Shown here piece by piece: positions 58,506 to 59,459 of a stretch of DNA of 59,459 nucleotides. The position numbers and the translations under genes are program-made. The stretch comes from Cellvibrionales bacterium UBA4435 (GTDB taxonomy: Bacteria; Pseudomonadota; Gammaproteobacteria; Pseudomonadales; Porticoccaceae). Each line of letters opens with the position of its first letter. Positions within the stretch are counted from its first letter, which is position 1. The notes below the pieces were generated by a model that saw nothing but the letters and a program-made list of their open reading frames with translations, had not been told where the DNA came from and did no database searches. The stretch covers positions 11,545 to 71,003 of the forward strand of contig DGPR01000013.1 of assembly GCA_002390525.1 (NCBI GenBank). The letters run 5' to 3'.

Positions 58506-59459
<954 letters not shown>

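Overview
This window is a contiguous, gene-dense stretch of chromosome from an AT-rich gammaproteobacterium. The protein families and several gene orders resemble the Pseudomonas/Oceanospirillales side of the class: mlaA next to an RssB/RssC-like pair and dusA; gltA divergent from sdhCDAB-sucAB-lpd-sucCD; aroC followed by an MFS transporter; ETF-ubiquinone oxidoreductase divergent from etfBA; cysH-thrH facing pabB; and trxB-aat-bpt-infA facing clpSA. The low GC, short intergenic gaps, frequent overlaps and several TTG/GTG starts would fit a free-living marine lineage with a compact genome. That lineage assignment is inference, and I cannot name a genus. No insertion sequence, prophage, CRISPR array, rRNA gene or clear broken gene was seen.

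Layout. 0-7.3 kb: an outer-membrane porin with a Pho-box-like promoter, MlaA, a response-regulator phosphatase with an STAS partner, a TerB-like protein, DusA and GltX. 7.4-7.9 kb: tRNA-Ala(GGC) and a PsiE-like membrane protein. 8-20.6 kb: a TCA-cycle block (gltA reading left; sdhCDAB, sucAB, lpdA and sucCD reading right) closed by a clear intrinsic terminator. 20.7-24.8 kb: HtpG behind a heat-shock-like promoter, GpsA, a DUF4389 protein and FolE. 25-28.5 kb: AroC, an MFS transporter, a small unrecognised exported protein and a TetR regulator. 28.5-35 kb: ETF-QO, EtfB, EtfA, exonuclease III and tail-specific protease. 35.2-43.8 kb: FolM-like reductase, FolK, Mdh, Bcp, YajC, 5'-nucleotidase, TauE/SafE, a divergent CysH, ThrH, PabB and RraA. 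43.8-48.8 kb: a glyoxylate-shunt cluster (aceA, lysR, glcB). 48.8-59.5 kb: RoxA-type hydroxylase, PurB, HflD, MnmA, RluE, ClpS-ClpA, InfA, Bpt, Aat and TrxB.

Functionally the window covers much of the oxidative TCA cycle (citrate synthase, 2-oxoglutarate dehydrogenase, succinyl-CoA synthetase, succinate dehydrogenase, malate dehydrogenase) plus both glyoxylate-shunt enzymes and the complete ETF to quinone electron route. This fits an aerobic heterotroph that uses acetate, fatty acids or amino acids. Folate/chorismate steps (FolE, FolK, FolM-like, PabB, AroC) recur. The right end holds protein quality control and N-end-rule functions (Bpt and Aat tag proteins, ClpS/ClpA degrade them).

I found no convincing new multi-gene system; this is mostly core genome. 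The items most worth a second look are regulatory or small-scale: the Pho-box promoter of the porin, the Fur-like palindrome in the gltA leader and the GATTGTA repeats at the sdh promoter, the small exported protein beside an (AAT)8 tract, the divergent CysH beside ThrH, the local LysR regulator inside the glyoxylate cluster, and the loss of icd/cspD from the clpSA neighbourhood. Promoters and operators were called by eye and are unproven.
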